Position numbers and translations under genes: made by a program. Of a DNA stretch of 64,000 nucleotides, positions 11,461 to 21,316 are shown one piece after another. This DNA is from Knufia peltigerae. Its lineage: Eukaryota > Ascomycota > Eurotiomycetes > Chaetothyriales > Trichomeriaceae. The notes beneath the pieces were generated by a model. It saw only the letters and a program-made list of their open reading frames with translations, did no database searches and was not told where the DNA came from. Every line of letters starts with the position of its first letter. The first letter of the stretch is position 1. The DNA is taken from the NCBI GenBank assembly GCA_030247855.1, contig JAPDRN010000050.1:124001-188000 (forward strand). The letters are read 5' to 3'.

Positions 11461-11959
11461 ATCCGATGCCACCACGGCTCCCGTAGATAGACATACCGAC
11501 ATGAACGTCAAGGACGAGAAAAAGTATTCTGAAGTAACGGAGTCACCAGCCTTGCCCTGACTTGGTGGTTTGCGGAGTCGGTGTATCGTGAACGGCTGTC
11601 GGCGTTGCATTGCCGGGCTCCCCGGTACTCGGTGCCAGCAAAGGGATGGTACTTACTCCGGAATTTGGTTCGACGATATGCAAAAAGACGCCGCTCAGGT
11701 GAAATGGTTGAAACGAAAAGACTACGGAGTATGATCAGAAACGAACCCGTGGTGTTTCTGGTCATCATTGTTGCATGATTCTTGGGATGAGTGGAATGAA
11801 AGAAACAGAAAAATAGAATTGTCCTTTTCCAACAACTCGAGTCAATCAACCAAGCAAGCTGCCGCCAGTTTGCGTACTCTCTCAGCCTTGAGGGAAGAAG
11901 GTCGACGGAGCTCACAACGTTGTAAAAACCACTCAAGGCCGCCTTCGAGCGAAACAACG
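11461..11959. other. gap between sulfatase pseudogene and intact sulfatase
   Basis: The missing 5' end of the pseudogene should lie here but no sulfatase text is recognisable in any frame. The plus-strand frame open from 11768 runs into the intact sulfatase and is more likely its 5' leader than coding sequence. Confidence 0.45.
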
Positions 11960-13492
11960 ATGGGGGACGACAACAAAAAGAAAAATGTCCTCCTTTTGAT
12001 TGCGGACGACCTAGGTCTACACTTGGGTTGTTACTCTTCCAGGGTCAAGACACCTCACCTCGACAAACTCGCATCTCAGGGCACGAGATTCACTCGGGCG
12101 TTTGCCAGTACGGCTTCGTGCAGCGGAAGCCGATCGACCATCTACACCGGTCTTCACACTCATCAAAACGGCCAGATGGGACTGGCTCACGGTTGGAATC
12201 ATTTCCAGACCTACGACCACGTCGAGACTCTACCACAAATCTTCAACGCCCTCGGTTATCAGACCGGAATCATTGGAAAAGTCCACGTCGGCCCTGCGCA
12301 GGTGTATCCTTGGGAGGTGAATGAGGCGAGTCAGACTCGAGACGTCCGATGGTGCGCTCAAAGGACAGAGGCGTTTATCCAGGCGGCTCAAGAATCAAAC
12401 CGCCCTTTTCACCTGACGGTAGGGTTTCGGGACCCCCATCGCGACGGTACGAGAGGAGGGTTTGGTAACGACGAAGAAGACGTCCGTGACTTGGATCGTC
12501 TTCTACCCCGGTATTCCCCAGACGAGGTCGACATTCCACCTTTCCTCTCGGACGTACCGGAAGTGAGGGAAGAACTGGCAGGGTACTACAGAGCCATCGG
12601 TCGAATGGACGTGGGGGTCGGATTGATCGTGGATGTTTTGGAAAAAACCGGACTCGACAAGTCGACCATGGTTGTGTTTGTCAGTGACAACGGTGCACCT
12701 TTTATCAACTCGAAAACGACTCTTTACGACGCGGGTGTGAAACTCCCGCTCATCGTGAGGTGTCCCGTGGGAACGCCCGGGGTGGTGAACCCCAACGTGG
12801 TATCATTCATCGACATACTACCTACGTGTCTCGACTGGACCGGGAGAAACGTCGAGGTCACGACCTGCAACACTGGCAAATCTCCAAGACGACTAGGTCG
12901 GTCCTTCTTACCAATCTTGAGTTCATCCGAGGAGATATTGGACGAAACCTCCTGGCAACAGTGGGTTTTTGGGTCACACACCTTTCACGAAATCCAGAAT
13001 TACTGGCCCACCAGATTCATGAGGACCCGACGGTTCAAGTACCACCGAAACATTGCCTGGCGGTTGGAATTCCCTTTCGGCACCGACCTGGCGGTTAGTC
13101 AATCTTGGGAGGGGATCAGGAACGCCACGGATCCCGTCACCATCGGAGAGAGGTCACTGGAGAGTTATTTGTTCCGCGGTCCCGAGGAGCTCTTTGATCT
13201 GGAAAACGACCCTCTGGAACTTCGAAATCTGGCTCACGATGAAAATCATCGGGACATTCTGTGCAAGTGTCGCGGCGAACTGGAAAAGTGGCAATACCGA
13301 ACCAACGACGTTTGGTTGTTCAGGGACAGTATTTCGGTGGTGGCGTCCAGGCAACATCAAGGACAGGGACTCCGAATCCCAGATCGTTTCGACATGGACG
13401 TCGAGAAACCCGGGAACCGGGAGGGACCACATTGGACGGCCCCTTCTGACGTCGAGATCACGGGAGGAGACGACCTGATGTTTTCTGGATAG
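11960..13492 (+). CDS. sulfatase, heparan N-sulfatase-like
   Basis: This intronless gene encodes 510 aa from the ATG at 11960; the frame is open further upstream, but MGDDNKKKNVLLLIADD is the natural family start. Alkaline-phosphatase-fold sulfatase features are present: metal ligands DD in LIADDLG, the active-site segment ASCSGSRSTIYTG, GKVHVGP, the TVGFRDPHR segment, SDNG, and AGVKLPLIVRCP. Sulfatases hydrolyse sulfate esters or sulfamates after the motif cysteine is oxidised to formylglycine. Here the motif is C-S-G-S-R, with Gly where Pro or Ala is usual. No signal peptide is seen. Overall it looks most like the SGSH/bacterial heparan N-sulfatase branch, which is inference. It lies between two degraded sulfatases on the opposite strand. 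Confidence 0.88.
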   Translation: MGDDNKKKNVLLLIADDLGLHLGCYSSRVKTPHLDKLASQGTRFTRAFASTASCSGSRSTIYTGLHTHQNGQMGLAHGWNHFQTYDHVETLPQIFNALGYQTGIIGKVHVGPAQVYPWEVNEASQTRDVRWCAQRTEAFIQAAQESNRPFHLTVGFRDPHRDGTRGGFGNDEEDVRDLDRLLPRYSPDEVDIPPFLSDVPEVREELAGYYRAIGRMDVGVGLIVDVLEKTGLDKSTMVVFVSDNGAPFINSKTTLYDAGVKLPLIVRCPVGTPGVVNPNVVSFIDILPTCLDWTGRNVEVTTCNTGKSPRRLGRSFLPILSSSEEILDETSWQQWVFGSHTFHEIQNYWPTRFMRTRRFKYHRNIAWRLEFPFGTDLAVSQSWEGIRNATDPVTIGERSLESYLFRGPEELFDLENDPLELRNLAHDENHRDILCKCRGELEKWQYRTNDVWLFRDSISVVASRQHQGQGLRIPDRFDMDVEKPGNREGPHWTAPSDVEITGGDDLMFSG

Positions 13493-13755
13493 ATAGATCA
13501 GTTGTGTGTGTGCAACTACAATACCTTGGGATGAGACGTGTAGCGATGTTTACAGTACACAAGAGGCTCCATCTGAAAGGGAAACGTCCAAAGGGGAATC
13601 GACGTACTCACGTACGATCCATAGTTCAAACTGCCTCTGTTGTGTGTTCATTCTTCACTTTTCTTATATGAGCCATTTGAGAACTGTCCCTGGATCCCCT
13701 CCTCCGCGGGACGAGAGAGTACAATCCTACCACCATCTCTTCACCCCGGCCCGCT

Positions 13756-13929
13756 TCAACGCCTCTTGGAACATGGGGGTAGGCGTTCAAACATGCCCGT
13801 CTCCTGGAAATAAGTCTCGTAATGTCCGATCATCTCCTTGAGTTTTTCAGGGTGACTCTCTGCAAGATCGTGCACCTCACCCAAGTCCGTGTTGAGGTCG
13901 TAAAGTTTACATGCTCCGTATATATTTAC
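13756..13929 (-). pseudogene. C-terminal stub of another sulfatase
   Basis: On the minus strand this stretch reads GACKLYDLNTDLGEVHDLAE followed by SHPEKLKEMIGHYETYFQETG and a TGA stop at 13756-13758. The motif LYDLxxDxGExxDLA followed by P-x-x-L-K-x-M is the usual end of arylsulfatases. The frame is closed upstream by TAG at 13930-13932, and no further sulfatase text is recognisable beyond that. I infer a relic rather than a last exon, because no catalytic part is nearby. Confidence 0.7.
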
Positions 13930-13961
13930 CTATGGGTAAAAGTTCATACTTCCTGGTACAT

Positions 13962-13985
13962 TTCTTGATTCTTGATTCTTGATTA
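13962..13985. repeat. short 7-bp tandem repeat
   Basis: TTCTTGA is repeated three times in a row just upstream (on the minus strand) of the sulfatase stub. It is too short to name. Confidence 0.5.
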
Positions 13986-14835
13986 TCAGAGGTAAACTGC
14001 TCAATGTTTTTCTGTTTGGTCTCCACGCTCAAAAGTTCTGTCATCCCACGCACACACACATATACATACGCCAGGCCCTACGGAAGAAAACTCCTCTGAG
14101 ATCTCTTAGTGTCAAGACCTCATGATCGATGAGACTCTTCACACGGCCGTGGACATGTATGTCTCTATACTCTGTTGTCTGTGCTCAAATCTTCTTTCTT
14201 GTTCAACCCAATTCCATCCTGTCCTTCCAACCCCAACAGTGATCCCTCCCTCCCAAAAGGTCAAACAAGTATTTGCATTTGCATAGCGGAGTAATGGAAA
14301 ACAAACGGGCCAATGTCCACCAAGTCATCACCCCAATTCGGAACTCGCCCGGCAATGTGTTGATACCGCGAGACCTTCCAACGCCCACGCTGAAAAGTGT
14401 GAAAGAAAAGCCGAGGGGTATATGTGTTTGAAGAAAACAAAAAAGCTGTGTGCTCGAGAAGAGGGTCAAGACTTCTGGTACCCCGTGCTAGACCAGACCA
14501 CGGTCAAAGATGAATCGAAGAGTAGTATGAAATTATTGGTACAAGTGTCATGTTCGTTGGCCCTTTTGTGGCTGAAAATCAAGGTAGCAAGGGAAATCGT
14601 CATGTGTGGTTCCGTATTGTTGTTCAAGGATTGTGGTTGTGAGATATTTGTCGTAATCAGCTGGGAAGATAGCTGGTTGTGCTTCAAGGAGCTTTTCGGA
14701 TTCTGGAACAGTCATGGATAGACGCTAAGAACGCTGCAGGAGTCATGTGTATTTCGAATGGCTTTGAAAGCGGATTGAGTTTCACTCCGCTGTACAAGCA
14801 GGATAAGTCGTTTGAATGGTCCCCAGCAAGTGTCT
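13986..14835. other. intergenic, no gene seen
   Basis: The stretch lies between the sulfatase relics and the stop of the coiled-coil protein. Open frames are short and without recognisable domains; the right part is probably the 3' untranslated region of the minus-strand gene. Confidence 0.45.
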
Positions 14836-16806
14836 TCAAGTTGTGACTCTCTTGATCCACAGTCCGGTAGGTTGCTCATAGTATTCCTCCCGATCTCTAC
14901 GCTTGACGACACGGTGCAATCTGAGAGAAGTTTCGTGTTCCTCGTTCGTGATTTCTTGAATCTCTAAGTTGAGGTTCGTAATCATCTTCTCAATCTCTCG
15001 GCGTTTTCTGGTGTCGTAGATAATGGCGTTCCGTTTGAGAGACTCATGCAACTCCGCTATGATCTTCCGTTGGTTTCGCTTTCGCCGTTCCAAGTCTTCT
15101 AATCGAGCTTCGAGCGACGCTAGCTTGTCCGTAGCTTCCAACTCAACCGGCGTCGGTGGCAGAGATTTCGTCGTTGATAAACCTGACATCAAGCTGACGG
15201 CACGCGGCTTAGCCTCACTACCGATGGCTTTGCGGAGAATATTGGAACTAGACCTTTGGGCAGCCACGTTGGAAAACGGTGATATCCCAGTGTAGGTATC
15301 AAAACCTCTGCGTGCGCCATTATTGGCGGCGGCTCGTTTCCTGAGGTAAATCGGCGATGGCATGTCTTCTGAGGGGCCGGCCATAGAGACTGGACTGCTT
15401 GTCATTTCGGCTCGAGAGTAAGGGTTCTGGCTCCCACCGTCTGTGTATGTATTCCAGCTCGATGAGGTGTCGTGCTCTCGCTGTAGGGGACGTGCTTGCA
15501 TGGTCGTTTCGATGGAGTCCTCACTTGAACTCCTGTCACCAGTAAAGCTGGCATTCGATCCAAGAGTAGGACTTTCATCGCCGTAGCTCCGAATTGTGCT
15601 CGGGGCAGGACTCGGGCTGGGAGCTTGTTCGTACACTGGTGGTGCTGCACCCGGGCTTCGGAACGGACTGTCCAGGGCTTTCGGTTCCACAGTAGTTGGC
15701 GACATCACTCGGGGGGTGTTTTTAGTTTTCAAGGGGGCGAGAGGCTTGATGCTGTCGTCCGAAGGGATGGAGCGAATTGTCGGAAGTTTCGAGGCGGCCA
15801 CAGATACTGCATCTATTGGAGATCTTGGAGTTGTTTCTGGAGCGAACGAATCTGGACTGTCGGTCCGCCTATGTTGTTCGGTGTCCGCTACCTTCTTCCT
15901 TTCCACCAACATCAAAGGCTTATTTCTGGCAGCTGGCGTGTTCTTTACCGGTTCGACTATGGCATGTCTGCCGCTTGCGCCCCTCCATGCTGGTCGTTGA
16001 ACTGGGTTGTCGAGGGGGTCTGCTTCCACAGGTGGAGGTACCTTTCCCCAACTCGACTTCTTGACTGCCTCTCTCTCTTTGATACCGGCCAAGATCTGCC
16101 TGGTTCTCTCTTTCAGTTGTGGATACGGTTGATCGGCTGGTGGTATTGTTCCTGGGCGAACAGAAGAGGGCTTGCCTGCTTGATTGGGCTCGCCCGAATA
16201 TTCATCCCACCGTGTTTCTTCACCCTCGCTCTTCTTCAGCGCCCATCGTTTCGGGATCTCATCGTTGTTCTTGGGAAGGGGCAAAGGCATTTTGCGAGGA
16301 ATCCTGCTTTTGGTGGTCTGCTCGGGCTGCCAGGCGTTTGTAGATGCAGGAAACGTGGATTCGACAGGAGAGACAAGGGAGCCGTCTGAACCGTTCTGGT
16401 GTAGTGAATTGAGGGTACTTATGGGAGAAACATTTCCCGAATCTACAGGGCTTTGACTGCGACGAAGATTTTGGGATGAAAGATCTTGGGCGTAAGGATC
16501 CGAAGTGGTGGGGGTGACAGATCCTCGAGACTGCACTGGATCGTAATCGTTGATTGGAGGCACAGCACGACTGCGAGGAAACTCATGTCAGCCTTTACTC
16601 GTATCGCGCAGACAATGGAGAGAAGGAGTGACTCGGGCATACAATGGTAGGTCAGGAAGAGTGGTCGCGGCGACACTACTCCGGCGACTGTATTGAGAAT
16701 ACAAAGACTCGACCTCTGGGATTGTTTCCAAATAGCGATCGTCCATTGTTGGCTCGGCCCAGGCATTGTAGCCCATCTGCGGTGCGTTGTTTCTGCTCCT
16801 CCACAT
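14836..16806 (-). CDS. low-complexity protein with C-terminal coiled coil
   Basis: Two exons, 16806-16643 and 16570-14836, are joined over a 72-bp intron (donor GTATGC, acceptor CGCAG), giving 632 aa. Exon 1 opens MWRSRNNAPQMGYNAWAEPT and the join reads LPDLPFRAVPPINDYDPVQ. Most of the protein is Ser/Pro/Thr-rich and probably disordered, with a basic RIPRKMPLPLPK patch. The last 110 residues or so are rich in Leu, Glu, Arg and Lys in heptad-like order (LASLEARLEDLERRKRNQRKIIAELHESL), a likely coiled coil, and the protein ends TGLWIKRVTT. I do not recognise a named family; it looks like a conserved fungal hypothetical protein. A cytoskeletal or scaffold role would be a guess. Confidence 0.75.
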
Positions 16807-17952
16807 GGTGACAGCGGTGGTGCGTGCGTGATGATTAGAGATGTACTTGTACGAGGGCTTTCGTGTGCTTGCTATCTCGATGATGCAGTGGCTTTTCGGT
16901 GCACGGTCGCCAGGTAGATCATAATAGCGTACGAGTGTCCGTAGAGAGAGGTGTTTCTTTGTTTGGAGGACAGTGAGGAGTGGCTTGCGTTGTGTTTGTT
17001 TGTCGACAACTCGTAAGTCACTGGGAGCTGATGGTGGTCTCTCTCACCCCAGGCAGGTTTGCTGGTGGCAGTTCGAGTGCTGTAATGTCTAAAACATCGA
17101 CCCGGGATGTTGGTCAATTACTATGAATGGCAATCATGGCCAGGGGTTCAGATTCATCGTGGACAAAGTTGTTTGTCCGGAGTCAGAACGCGAAGTCGAT
17201 TGGGCGGTCATTGGTTGCGGCGGCGTGGCAGAAAAGGTGAAACACTACACACATTTCAGGATCACAAGCGGAGGAGGTGCTAAGCTGAAGGACATCCTTG
17301 TCAATCACAGATACGAGAAACAATCACCAGCTCATCACGGAATATGCAGGAGACGAGGTTCGGATCTTCTTCACACTGTTTTCTATTTGTAGAATATTTG
17401 ATTCTCCGCAAGAGTCGGAAGGTATCTGGTGTTGACTCTGTACGTACATACCCCGTACGACACCAGACCCTGCAGAGGGAAGATGCCACATGTCATGCGT
17501 GCGGGAGGTGCCTAATCGGCACTCGTAGGGGTCAGATAATAGGCGTTTTCGAGACTCATTCGTTCCCCCATAGGCGGGAATTCAGGCGACGTCCACGAGG
17601 CCTTGGGCACTAATCACTTGGACGTTAGGCACTAGGCTCTTCCCGACGAAGGCCTGTAACGGCGAGTGTCCTCCATCCTGCGTTTTGTCATGCCTGTTCT
17701 CTTGGTCGAGGGACTTGACGTACATCCCTGTCTCTGCCTCCATTATGGCTTGTTTCGAGGCATATCGAGAGGAGCGACAGCTATCATCAGTGGGACGAAG
17801 TACTCTGTAAATGTTTTACTATTTGTCGCCTCTCTGATCGGCCAAGCAAGAAAATGGATTGCTCATGTAAATTTATATATAATTTCACAAATGGGGGACT
17901 TCGCCGTCAACTCTTATCTTACAGCAGGCTCTTTCCTTGATTCCATCTCAAC
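16807..17952. other. intergenic, no gene seen
   Basis: This 1.1-kb region holds the promoter of the coiled-coil gene on the right of its start codon and the 3' side of the MFS gene. No supported gene. Confidence 0.45.
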
Positions 17953-19551
17953 TTATTTCCTAACACCTTGTCGTCCAATGGTGAGGAAAGGCACCAGGAA
18001 TATAGCCGCAGCAGCTCCGACCAAGGCGACCCAGAATGTAGTCTGATAGGGTCTGTATTTCAGGGCATCGGCGCCTTGTGCTGAACCTCCGGCGCTGTTG
18101 TATATGCTCGTCTGAACGCCCAGTCCAACAGTCGCCCCAAGCCGAATCACCGTGTTGATCAAACCTCCCGCGACAGACTGTTGCTCGCTCGGCAGACTTG
18201 ACATGACATACATGTTTGTCACTGTGAACTCCAGATCCTGTGACAAGACGCTGAAGAGCAGTGCCGGGAAGGTGAGGGCCCAGTAGGAAATGGATGTCGA
18301 CGTGGCACTCAACAAGGCACAAGCAATGACTTGGCTGATGGCTCCCACCACCATGATCAGCTTGTTGCTGACGCGGTGCATAATCACCGCAGCCAGAACG
18401 TTAACCAGAATGCCACCAATGCCAGCAGGAAGAAGTCGCACGGCAACCATGATGGGTTGCACATGATAGATCCGTTGCCACATGAGACTCAACCAGAACA
18501 GGTTGCCAGTGAAACCGTAGAATCCGAGAAGCAGTACCATCACAACAAGGCTAAAATTCTTGTCTTTCCAGACAGCCAGGGGCATCAGGGGGTACCGGAA
18601 GACGCTTTGCCAGTAAACAAAACCAAGAACCAAAACAGCACCGACGATCAGCAGTGCAATCACATAAGGTGTTTGCCAGCCATTCGGTGCATCGGCTGCC
18701 AAACTCAGAGATGCCGTGAACATGGCGACTCCGGCAATCGCCAGGATAGCCCCGAGCAAATCAAACTTGACGAAGGTCGCCATGTTGAAACCGCCCAAGG
18801 TCTGTTCGTTGTCAGGCGGCGTGGTCCACCACGCAACAAAGGTGAAGAAGGCGTAGATGACGGCGATGACCCAGAACGCGGCTCGCCACGTCGAGACGGT
18901 CATGACGATGCCGGAGATAAACGCCCCCAGCACGAAGCCGACAGGGTTCCCTGCACTGAAACACGCAAAGGCCCGATTCTTGCGTCGGGAAGGCTTGTTG
19001 TACACGGCGCCTAGTTTTCCAATGGCTGGTGGTACGGACGCGGCCGAACTCAGGCCAAGCAGACCGCAAAAAATGTCCAGGTACATGGCATTCGTGGCAA
19101 AGCCGATGACGAGCAGGCAGACGGTGAAGAAACCCAAACTGAGTAGAAACAACAGTCTCCTGCCGAAGAGATCGGCGACGCGTCCGAAGAAAAGCAGGAA
19201 TGAGCCCGCCGCCAGGTATTGTGCCGCACTGATCCAGGTGACTTCTGCGGCCGTCATGTTCAAGTCCTCGCCTATTGTGTTGGTCATGCACAAGATGGCG
19301 CCCGAGAAGATGGACGATTGACCCACGGCGACGGTCGTGGTCAGAACAAACATGCACTCCTCGAGTAGGTTGCTAAAACATTCTGGTCGAGAGCCGTACT
19401 GGTTTGTCTCGGTGGGCGCCAGAGACGCACCTATCGACGCGGTGGGCTCGACCTTTTCGAAATCGCCGAGGCCAACATTTGCTTCTGTGTCTGTGTTGTT
19501 ACGGAGCTCGATGCCCGGCTGAGTCTGACCCACGCTGTCCTTTCGCTCCAT
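17953..19551 (-). CDS. MFS transporter, DHA2-type drug:proton antiporter
   Basis: A single exon of 532 aa begins at the ATG at 19551. A hydrophilic N-tail of about 65 residues is followed by some 13-14 hydrophobic segments, fitting the 14-helix DHA2 class. The loop 2-3 motif is present as GRVADLFGRRLLF. SRRKNRAFACFSAGNPVGFVLGA carries the antiporter motif C-like glycines, and NGWQTPYVIALLIVGAVLV is typical of the family. Relatives pump drugs, boron, amines or secondary metabolites out of the cell; nothing here fixes the substrate. Its neighbours are not a metabolite cluster. Confidence 0.9.
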   Translation of the reverse strand: MERKDSVGQTQPGIELRNNTDTEANVGLGDFEKVEPTASIGASLAPTETNQYGSRPECFSNLLEECMFVLTTTVAVGQSSIFSGAILCMTNTIGEDLNMTAAEVTWISAAQYLAAGSFLLFFGRVADLFGRRLLFLLSLGFFTVCLLVIGFATNAMYLDIFCGLLGLSSAASVPPAIGKLGAVYNKPSRRKNRAFACFSAGNPVGFVLGAFISGIVMTVSTWRAAFWVIAVIYAFFTFVAWWTTPPDNEQTLGGFNMATFVKFDLLGAILAIAGVAMFTASLSLAADAPNGWQTPYVIALLIVGAVLVLGFVYWQSVFRYPLMPLAVWKDKNFSLVVMVLLLGFYGFTGNLFWLSLMWQRIYHVQPIMVAVRLLPAGIGGILVNVLAAVIMHRVSNKLIMVVGAISQVIACALLSATSTSISYWALTFPALLFSVLSQDLEFTVTNMYVMSSLPSEQQSVAGGLINTVIRLGATVGLGVQTSIYNSAGGSAQGADALKYRPYQTTFWVALVGAAAAIFLVPFLTIGRQGVRK

Positions 19552-20189
19552 GTTGATATGATTGTGTCGAATTTCCAGGGTTGGACCGTTTTTGGGTCAA
19601 GAATAAAACATTTTCCAGCTCACCACCACGAAATTAAAGATGATGCAGCAGCTATACCGAACGCGGCGGAGTAGCCAGATGGCGAAAATCGCGAGATAGC
19701 AACTTGCAAAAGGCGTGGATGTCAGAGGAAAAATTAAAAGGACTGTAGAAGGAGGTAAGAAGACGTGGAGAAAATAACCATGTTATGTACGGGAGTACGA
19801 GGATGATTCCGATGGACGGACCGTGTCTACTACAGTATATCGGAATGACTTGAGGGGGGAATTTATTAGTGGGTGCGGAAGACTCACTCCGTAGTACGAG
19901 TAGAAGGATCTACTACGACAATTTCCTACAATAATAATAGCCATTTGTACTCCGTATGATGCGGTGCGAATGTCAATCCGAAGCGCACCAAACAAAGTCG
20001 CCGATGGTTTGATAAGCAACATCGGGACTTCATTCCGCCTTATATAATGTTCAACCCCAGATTGGCAGTCTTGCCGCCCTCCACAGTTATTTGTCCGGAG
20101 GGAGGACGTTCTTGTTATTCACATAAGGTACTCCTAATCGTTCTTCAATCTATCTCCATGTCTTTTCCTACTCATACAATGTCTATGCT
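19552..20189. other. intergenic, no gene seen
   Basis: The left part is the MFS promoter and the right part is the 3' flank of the small unknown gene. Short plus-strand frames here show no domain. Confidence 0.45.
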
Positions 20190-20804
20190 TCACATCTGCT
20201 TCCACATCCCGATCCACCTCCCCGTCTTCCTCGCACGAGCTTTGTCACCACGCTTTTCCAGCCATTCTCGAACAGGACTCGATGATTCCCGCTGTTTCGT
20301 CTTGTTCTCTTCTCCGATCGTTTGACCGTTGATTTGGATCTCTGGGGTGCGATGCTCGGCGCGTCGTGGTGACATCTGAGGGAACGTCCGCTCCAACGAT
20401 TCCTGGAACTTGGTAAGCGACGACGCTGAAGGTTCTTCTTGGTCAGCCTTGATCGGGAACAATGGCAGCGGGATGTCAGTCTGAATGCGCAATTTGGGCT
20501 TGAGAAGGACTCGCGCGTCTTTCTGGGTATCGCTTGCCCTTGCATCTGCATTTCCAACAAATCCCTTGACATCAAGTCTCGACCTACCTGCTTTTGGCTC
20601 GGCTGCCGACAGAAGAGGCACTTCTAGTCTGCCCATATAAACTCCTGGTGATGGCATGCCTTCCCGGCCTCGGTCGTTGTTCGATATTAGATGCAATGAC
20701 CAGCTCCTGATCTCGTACCTATCGGATTCCTTAGTCAAGGTAAGATGGCCGGAGATGAAGTAATCGTCGGCCAGCGGCGTGGTCGTGCTTGATTTGGACG
20801 ACAT
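20190..20804 (-). CDS. small hypothetical protein
   Basis: The frame is open from 21002, but the ATG at 20804 (MSSKSSTTTPLADDYFISG) is the likelier start and gives 204 aa. The N-terminal half has a folded look (FISGHLTLTKESDRYEIRSW, then PSPGVYMGRLEVPLL), with alternating hydrophobic residues as in a small beta domain. The C-terminal part is basic and ends REWLEKRGDKARARKTGRW. No family is recognised and it could be lineage-specific. The upstream residues (MSKTSHWGQRLSTC...) may also be coding. Confidence 0.5.
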   Translation of the reverse strand: MSSKSSTTTPLADDYFISGHLTLTKESDRYEIRSWSLHLISNNDRGREGMPSPGVYMGRLEVPLLSAAEPKAGRSRLDVKGFVGNADARASDTQKDARVLLKPKLRIQTDIPLPLFPIKADQEEPSASSLTKFQESLERTFPQMSPRRAEHRTPEIQINGQTIGEENKTKQRESSSPVREWLEKRGDKARARKTGRWIGMWKQM

Positions 20805-21316
20805 TGTGTTGTATCGGTTTGGTTCTCTCAGGGTGTCACGGACCTCCGAGGCTGCATTACTTTTTATCGAGAAGCATGAACCGATTCTGACGTGTTCCTT
20901 ACCAAAAATATCCTTTGGCTTGAGACGGACAAGGCAACAATTACCAAGCGATGAAGACGAACATGTGCTGAGCCTTTGTCCCCAGTGAGACGTCTTTGAC
21001 ATCTTTGGTTGTTTATTCTTTCCCCCTACACAATCGTATCAACTCTCATCCATGCTTTTGTGTGGCTGTGTCTCTGTGCGAACAATACAAAATCTTTGAT
21101 AGGCGATGGAAAAATCGACTTGACACGCATAAACCATCAGGAATGGTGACGACGACGATATCAAGACTCGTGTGCAGAGACTCACAAGTATATCTAGGGA
21201 TGGTGCATCCAGATAGAAAATTGACGTTACAGAGTAAAAACTGGGACCAAGTCATTTGTAAAATCCATTCAAAAGTCCATTTCTAATCAGCTCACTTTTT
21301 ACAGACTACGCTTTCT
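20805..21316. other. intergenic, no gene seen
   Basis: The stretch holds the promoter of the small hypothetical gene and the 3' flank of the SDR gene. Nothing further is supported. Confidence 0.4.

Noticed and set aside
11768..11959. N-terminal extension of the intact sulfatase
   Set aside because: The extra 64 residues lack any family similarity; the ATG at 11960 gives the normal start just before the first metal-binding strand.
13986..14200. Possible further upstream part of the sulfatase stub (text RGVFFRRAW on the minus strand)
   Set aside because: The resemblance to sulfatase motifs is too short and broken to claim.
15625..16389. 254-codon plus-strand frame
   Set aside because: It is antisense to the low-complexity coiled-coil protein, whose spliced frame is longer and starts with a good exon 1.
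18331..19014. 227-codon plus-strand frame
   Set aside because: It is antisense to the MFS transporter, which has clear family motifs.
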